From: Spirochaetaceae bacterium
Lineage (GTDB): Bacteria; Spirochaetota; Spirochaetia; Treponematales; Treponemataceae
Reading direction: 5' to 3'
Assembly: GCA_017622135.1 (NCBI GenBank)
Contig: JAGARR010000050.1
Location: 20,340-84,339, forward strand
DNA length: 64,000 bases
Shown here: piece by piece, positions 59,258 through 64,000 of the stretch
Position numbering within the stretch: position 1 is the first letter of the stretch
How the letters are laid out: every line of letters starts with the position of its first letter
Notes under the pieces: generated by a model
What the model was told of the DNA's origin: nothing
The model's database searches: none
The model's input: only the letters and a program-made list of their open reading frames with translations
Position numbers and translations under genes: made by a program

Positions 59258-60426
59258 TGGCGGCCCAGACAGAATCCCCCAGAAAAAAATCTCCTGAAGG
59301 CATATCTCGCTCCATGGCTGTGCTGCTGACCATGCTTGTTTGGGTGGTGGCCTTTTCGGTGGCAGTCCTGCTGCCTCCTGAACTGCTGGAAAAGCCCTCA
59401 AAGCCAGTCTACCAAAGGATTTCCCTCACCCTTGCCCCCCTGTCTGGCATCTCCCAGCTGGCCTCGGCAGGACAGCTGGCTTTGCCTGAAAGCGTCCCTG
59501 ATGCAGAGGCCACTGAGGAGGTTCCGGGGAGCGAGTCCGTTTCTGAAGGAATCACTGCTGAGGATTCCCTTTCCACACCTATGAGCTCCGTCGTCCCGGC
59601 AGCTCATCCGCCAGTGAAAAAAGAGACTTCCCACAGCACGCAGCAGGCTCCCAATGCATCGGAGTCAGTAGCGGCAACCGCCCCCGCTCGGACAACAGAC
59701 CCGGCTGCATCTGCACCAGTGGCATCGAGCCCTCCACCGGCGGCTTTTCCCTCCATTCCTGCCGCTGCACCTTCCTCTGACCAGGAGCCTGTGGATCCCA
59801 GCTCCTTCGACCAGGCGGCCTGGGAAGCCTTGTTCGGGGAGAACAGCACCAGCTACACCTTCTCACCCGAATCGGGAAAACCGCCCGCCGTTCCCCTTGA
59901 CTCCACCTCCAGCCTCTCCGGTGTGGCCGCCACTGGTTCTCCGTCTGTCAGCGGAGGTACTACCAGCAGCAGTGCCCTTCCCAAGGAAGCAGCACAGCCC
60001 GTTGCTGCTGGCACCACAGAATCTCTGTCACGCATTGCCACTGCGGCTGCCGGCGATTATTCCAGTGCTGGCTCGGAAGGCCAGGACCGGGAAGTAGGCT
60101 CTGGCACCTCCGAAGAAGAGTCTCGTGCTGGAGCACATCTGGAGCTGGTGGGCGGTGGTCGCCGTCGCCTGCTGGAGCCCGGGGAGCCGGTGATTCTGAT
60201 TTCCCGGGAAAACCAGCGCCTCATTCCCGGCTCCCTGGAAGTGACCATCACCTTCGAGATTACTCCGGAGGGGGTGGTACAACCTGGCTCCATCAAAATC
60301 ACGCCGGAATCTCTGGTTCACCAACAGGTGCAGGAGGAAATACGGGCGCAGATTGGAAAATGGCGCTTTCAGGTTGCAGAAGGTTCTGGACAGGTTCGCT
60401 TTAAATATAATATAATGAAAAAATGA
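59257..60426 (+). CDS. TonB-like energy transducer with long Ser/Ala/Pro linker
   Basis: 389 residues with a GTG start. One N-terminal membrane segment (MAVLLTMLVWVVAFSVAVLL, about 20-42), a ~230-residue low-complexity Ser/Ala/Pro/Thr linker to span the periplasm, and a C-terminal ~85-residue domain with VTITFEITPEGVVQPGSIKI and EIRAQIGKWRFQ, which fits the TonB_C strand-helix-strand pattern. The usual YP motif is not obvious. Its coupling to exbB-exbD (overlapping starts) makes the assignment firm. The linker is much longer than in E. coli TonB, perhaps because of the wide spirochaete periplasm that holds the flagella. Confidence 0.85.
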   Translation: MAAQTESPRKKSPEGISRSMAVLLTMLVWVVAFSVAVLLPPELLEKPSKPVYQRISLTLAPLSGISQLASAGQLALPESVPDAEATEEVPGSESVSEGITAEDSLSTPMSSVVPAAHPPVKKETSHSTQQAPNASESVAATAPARTTDPAASAPVASSPPPAAFPSIPAAAPSSDQEPVDPSSFDQAAWEALFGENSTSYTFSPESGKPPAVPLDSTSSLSGVAATGSPSVSGGTTSSSALPKEAAQPVAAGTTESLSRIATAAAGDYSSAGSEGQDREVGSGTSEEESRAGAHLELVGGGRRRLLEPGEPVILISRENQRLIPGSLEVTITFEITPEGVVQPGSIKITPESLVHQQVQEEIRAQIGKWRFQVAEGSGQVRFKYNIMKK

Positions 60427-61094
60427 CAACAGGGATAAAGGCGGTTGCCTTTGACATCGATGGTACCTTGTACCCGAGCTGGCAGCTGTATATTCGCATC
60501 ATTCCGTACGTACTGAAAAATATCCGCTTTTTCCTCAAGTACAAGAAGGTTCGGGAGGTTCTCCATAGGACGGCTCCCTCTGGGGATTTCTATGAGTATC
60601 AAGGTCGTCTCCTTGCCCTTGAATTGGGGGTGGACAATGAGTCCGCAAAAAAGCTGATAGACACAATCGTGTACAAGGGGATGATGCCCTACCTCAAGGC
60701 TGTCCGTCCCTATGCCCATATTCGTGAGACCATCCTGGCTTTCAAGGAGCGTGGGCTGAAGGTTGCCATCCTCTCGGATTTTCCTCCGGAGCAGAAGGGG
60801 GATATCTGGGGAACACGGGAGCTGTTCGATGTCATCTGCGGCTCAGAGGAGCTCGGTGCCCTCAAGCCGTCGAAATTCACCTTTGGCAGTCTGGCCCTGA
60901 AGCTGGGGCTGCCTACGGAAGAAATCCTGTATGTGGGGAACAGCATCACCGCTGACGTGGAAGGGGCTGCGGCTGCGGGGATGAGGACTGCGTACATTCT
61001 ACCGTTATGGAGACGGCTTTTGCGATTGCCTTTGAAGGAAGCTGACATTTCCTTCAAAAGTTATCGTCAACTAGAAAAAAATGTGTTAAACTGA
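60423..61094 (+). CDS. HAD-family phosphatase
   Basis: 223 residues. Motif I is AFDIDGTLYP with both Asp residues, motif II is VAILSDF, motif III is the Lys in GALKPSKFTF, and motif IV is YVGNSITADVEGA, where the second acid expected in GDxxxxD is shifted (GNSITAD). A helical cap (residues ~20-90) suggests subclass I. It overlaps the TonB-like gene by four bases (ATGA), so it is co-translated with the envelope operon, though a functional link is not evident. Confidence 0.88.
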   Translation: MTTGIKAVAFDIDGTLYPSWQLYIRIIPYVLKNIRFFLKYKKVREVLHRTAPSGDFYEYQGRLLALELGVDNESAKKLIDTIVYKGMMPYLKAVRPYAHIRETILAFKERGLKVAILSDFPPEQKGDIWGTRELFDVICGSEELGALKPSKFTFGSLALKLGLPTEEILYVGNSITADVEGAAAAGMRTAYILPLWRRLLRLPLKEADISFKSYRQLEKNVLN

Positions 61095-61123
61095 TATCAA
61101 GTTTTTTGGGTGGGGAATAAAAT

Positions 61124-64000
61124 ATGACGATCTTTGGAATACTCATATCTGTTGGTATTTCGCTTGTTTTTTCTTTGGCGCTCCGGTATATGGACAGGGA
61201 CAATCGCTCTCTGGACAAGGTCAAGAAATATATCGGCATCCAGAAGGATGACCTTGACCAAAAATTTAACGAACAAATATCTCGTCTCAAAAGTGAGTAC
61301 AATGAGGTGGAGGTGCGGCAGACCCAGGCCATCGCCACGGTACGGAATCTCAATGACAAGATTGGTGAATTTGACCAGTTGACCAAGGAATTCGACAACC
61401 GTATCCAGGCGGTGGACACCATCGACAGCAAGATTACCGCCTATGACAAGACCCTCCAGCAGCTGGTGGACATGACCGCCGACCTGGAGGAGAACATGCG
61501 CCGGGTGGGTGCGGAGACTGCTGTGGTGGACAAGCTGGAAAAGCAGATGGGATTGTACCAGAAGAACGTCCACACACTGGAGGGTCGCATCTCCAAGCTG
61601 ACGGCAGACTTTGCGGAGAAAAACGGCGAGCAGCTGAAGCAGATGGGTGCGGAGCTGTTGAACCGTTTCAACGAGAAGGTGCAGCAGCTAGAAATTTCCA
61701 CCGAGGAGTCTCTGGAGAAGAACCAGCAGGTGCTCCAGCACATCAACGACAGCGTGGCGGACATCTATTCAAACGCCGCCCAGAAGGCCCAGAGCCTGGA
61801 GGATCAGTCCTTCCTCCAGCTGCAGAACCGTACCCAGGAGAATATTACCCAGCTGCAGCATGCCTTTGACGAGGCTCTGGAAAAACTCAACGACGATACA
61901 AGCATTCGGGTAGAAAATCTGCAGGAATACCTCACCTCCCAGGTTGCCAATCTCCGGGGGGAACTGGATGAGCGCACTGCATCCTTGGAGCAGCTTTCCA
62001 GTCAGTTGGCGGAGGAGACTTCCGGCAACAGCAGGACCCTGGCCTCTGTCCAACAGTCCATTATGAGCAGGGCGCAGGAACTGGAGGAGCAGTATCGTGA
62101 GGCCTACGACCGTGCCATGGAGGAGATTGCCCTCCAGGAAAGTCAGGCCCTTGATTCCTTCTCCGCCCTTTCCATCCAGAATCGGGAGAGCCTCCAGAGT
62201 GACATCCAGTACCAGCTGGACCAGCTGCAGCAGCGTCTGGAGGAAGCGATTGAAAATACCCGCCAAAATACCTTGGAACGGCTTGATTCCGTTGAGGGAG
62301 AATTTTCCTCCCGCATTTCCCAGGCGGAGGAGAGCATCAATTCCAGAGCCACCCAGGCCCAGCAGCTGGCGGACCAGGTTTCCATCTTGGCGGGTGAGAA
62401 TAGCTCCAGCCTGGATTCCGTTCAGGCTGATCTTACTCGTCGCATAGAAGACCTGCGTCAGGAATATCTTTCTGCCTATCAGAATGCCCTAGACTCCATT
62501 GAGGACAAGGAGCGACAGGTGCTGGCGGATCTGGAGGAATGTTCCCGTCAGGATACCGACCGCTTGCAGCAGGACATGGAAAGCCTTGTTGCCCAGGTGA
62601 GGAGTCAGCTTGAGAACGATATAGCCCGGACTCAGAACGATTCCAAAACCAGGCTGGAGAGCATCCAGACCTCGATACAGCAGGGGATCGCCAGTCTTGA
62701 GAACGATTCCCAGGATCAGCTGGAGGGCATCCGGTCCACGATACAGCAGGATATTGCCAGCCTTGACAGTGATTCCCGGAGCCAGCTGGAGGGCATCCAG
62801 TCCTTGGTTCAGCAAGAAATCTCCAATTTTCAGGAGGGCTTTGAGAACAGGCTGTCCTCTGTGGAGGCAAATCTGGAGCAGCGGACCAGCCAGACCGAGG
62901 AGGCCCTTCGTCGGATGGAGGAAGTGGCCCAGCAGAACATCAGCCAAGTGGCGCTGCTTTCCCAGGAGAACCAAAACCGCATGCAGGAGCTGGAGGACCA
63001 GTACCATGGGCTGTACCAGGCGGCCATGGATGCGGCACGTCAGAAGGAGCGGGATTCCTTTGAGGAGTTCGAGTCCTTTGTACGGCAGGAAATTTCCTCC
63101 ATGCGTGAGGATGCCCTTTCCCAGTTGACCGCCCTAAAGGATGATATCCAGCAGAACATGGATTCTGTCAATCAGCAGGCTGAAAATCGGCTGATGAATT
63201 TTCAAGGAACAGCCGCCAGCCGCTTCGACAGCATCCAGGGAAACATGGAGAATCGCTTCCAGCAGCTGGAGGATCTGGCTACCAGCCTTGAGAACGATGC
63301 CCAGAATCGACTGTCCAGCATCCAGAGCCGGATTCTGGAGGGAATCGCCAGCCTTGACAACGACTCCCAGTCCAAACTGGACACCATCCAGTCTTCAATC
63401 CAGCAGGAAATCACCAGCCTTGAGGAGGATTCCCAGAGTCAGCTGTCCAGCATCCAGAGCAGGATTCTGGAGGGAATCACCAATTTTCAGAAGGATTTGG
63501 AGAACAGGCTGTTCTCTGTGGAGGCAAATCTGGAGCAGCGGAGCGATCAGACCGAGGAGGCCCTTCGTCAGATGGAGGAAGTGGCCCAGCAGAACATCAG
63601 CCAAGTGGCGCTGCTTTCCCAGGAGAACCAAAACCGCATGCAGGAGCTGGAGGACCAGTACCATGGGCTGTACCAGGCGGCCATGGAGGCGGCACGTCAG
63701 AAGGAGCGGGATTCCTTTGAGGAGTTCGAGTCCTTTGTACGGCAGGAAATTTCCTCCATGCGTGAGGATGCCCTTTCCCAGTTGACCGCCCTGAAGGATG
63801 ATATCCAGCAGAACATGGATTCTGTCAATCAGCAGGCTGAAAATCGGCTGATGAATTTTCAAGGAACAGCCGCCAGCCGCTTCGACAGCATCCAGGGAGA
63901 CACGGAGAGCCGCTTCCAGCAGCTGGAGGATCTGGCTACCAGCCGCTTCGACAGCATCCAGGGAGACACGGAGAGCCGCTTCCAGCAGCTGGAGGATCTG
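61124..64000 (+). CDS. SpiroCoCo-type giant coiled-coil protein (3' end beyond window)
   Basis: ATG at 61124 with GGGGA about 8 bases before it; open to the window edge (over 950 residues). One N-terminal membrane segment (IFGILISVGISLVFSLALRY) is followed by uninterrupted, charge-rich coiled coil with almost no Pro or Cys. Later parts are built from 22-residue (two hendecad) units such as SLENDSQDQLEGIRSTIQQD, and a 219-residue block is duplicated almost exactly. Named SpiroCoCo proteins in spirochaetes have this layout. A structural or filament-like envelope role is likely but unproven. It follows the HAD gene by 29 bases. Confidence 0.85.
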   Translation, partial: MTIFGILISVGISLVFSLALRYMDRDNRSLDKVKKYIGIQKDDLDQKFNEQISRLKSEYNEVEVRQTQAIATVRNLNDKIGEFDQLTKEFDNRIQAVDTIDSKITAYDKTLQQLVDMTADLEENMRRVGAETAVVDKLEKQMGLYQKNVHTLEGRISKLTADFAEKNGEQLKQMGAELLNRFNEKVQQLEISTEESLEKNQQVLQHINDSVADIYSNAAQKAQSLEDQSFLQLQNRTQENITQLQHAFDEALEKLNDDTSIRVENLQEYLTSQVANLRGELDERTASLEQLSSQLAEETSGNSRTLASVQQSIMSRAQELEEQYREAYDRAMEEIALQESQALDSFSALSIQNRESLQSDIQYQLDQLQQRLEEAIENTRQNTLERLDSVEGEFSSRISQAEESINSRATQAQQLADQVSILAGENSSSLDSVQADLTRRIEDLRQEYLSAYQNALDSIEDKERQVLADLEECSRQDTDRLQQDMESLVAQVRSQLENDIARTQNDSKTRLESIQTSIQQGIASLENDSQDQLEGIRSTIQQDIASLDSDSRSQLEGIQSLVQQEISNFQEGFENRLSSVEANLEQRTSQTEEALRRMEEVAQQNISQVALLSQENQNRMQELEDQYHGLYQAAMDAARQKERDSFEEFESFVRQEISSMREDALSQLTALKDDIQQNMDSVNQQAENRLMNFQGTAASRFDSIQGNMENRFQQLEDLATSLENDAQNRLSSIQSRILEGIASLDNDSQSKLDTIQSSIQQEITSLEEDSQSQLSSIQSRILEGITNFQKDLENRLFSVEANLEQRSDQTEEALRQMEEVAQQNISQVALLSQENQNRMQELEDQYHGLYQAAMEAARQKERDSFEEFESFVRQEISSMREDALSQLTALKDDIQQNMDSVNQQAENRLMNFQGTAASRFDSIQGDTESRFQQLEDLATSRFDSIQGDTESRFQQLEDL
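62839..63897 (+). repeat. Duplicated 657-base block inside the coiled-coil gene
   Basis: About 400 bases (62839-63240) recur nearly unchanged at 63496-63897, offset 657 bases (219 codons). After this, a 66-base unit (22 codons, beginning CGCTTCGACAGCATCCAGGG) repeats in tandem to the window end. Confidence 0.85.

Noticed and set aside
1..64000. tRNA, rRNA, 4.5S RNA, tmRNA or RNase P RNA genes
   Set aside because: I looked in the intergenic gaps and saw no cloverleaf or conserved RNA signature; short gaps and hairpins there fit terminators, leaders or palindromes.

Overview
The window reads as chromosomal DNA from a spirochaete, most likely a Treponema or close relative. This rests on several features seen together: a giant membrane-anchored coiled-coil protein of the SpiroCoCo type at the right end, a BspA-like leucine-rich-repeat lipoprotein, many lipoproteins with relaxed spirochaetal lipoboxes, a divergent second EF-G, and the run rimP-nusA-infB-rbfA-truB-ribF-rpsO-pnp. 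The DNA is GC-rich overall, with short AT-richer stretches (about 13.7-14.2, 15.1-15.5, 18.4-19.2, 32.2-33.2 and 52.1-52.7 kb) that look younger or decaying. No rRNA, tRNA, CRISPR array or intact transposase was seen.

Layout. 0-6.5 kb: the 3' part of a secreted beta-helix repeat protein, a uracil permease with a structured leader, and a TpLRR lipoprotein. 6.5-9.9 kb: a sugar ABC transporter (binding lipoprotein and two permeases, no ATPase) behind a promoter with a LacI-type operator. 10-15.5 kb: a VWA protein, a TPR lipoprotein, an S1-domain protein, ThrH, an orphan CdiA-like nuclease domain, an unknown protein and a VOC protein. 15.5-21.8 kb: a minus-strand array of overlapping lipoprotein genes. 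It has three paralogues sharing a C-terminal module, a serine hydrolase split by an in-frame TGA, and a C11 cysteine peptidase. One paralogue carries a one-base frameshift in a C run, and a near-identical repeat spans two gene junctions. 22-28.6 kb: ilvC, an SPFH/zinc-ribbon gene paired with a zinc-ribbon/TM/LRR gene, ffh (apparently leaderless), and a small membrane protein. 28.7-32.2 kb: EF-G-2, then decayed fragments around an ATP-grasp gene. 32.2-39.7 kb: coenzyme A genes (coaC-coaB-coaX) in a row with a P1-family peptidase and a secreted protein, followed by a nucleotidyltransferase, an exported protein, deoD and a small unknown gene. 39.8-52.1 kb: an LTD lipoprotein, then the translation/RNA operon and an M16 peptidase. 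52.1-52.7 kb: an AT-rich segment with microORFs and imperfect terminal inverted repeats. 52.7-61.1 kb: a secreted protein, then a tight operon of TPR protein, outer-membrane barrel, ExbB, ExbD, TonB-like protein and HAD phosphatase. 61.1 kb to the end: the SpiroCoCo gene, which runs off the window.

Genes that work together: the sugar transporter, the CoA pathway, the ribosome assembly/initiation/RNA decay cluster, and a TonB-ExbB-ExbD motor made with its own barrel and periplasmic TPR protein. The least ordinary parts are the recombining lipoprotein array with its two broken members, the orphan tRNase-like domain, the leader terminators before uraA and rimP, and three genes whose -10 boxes sit exactly six bases before the ATG.
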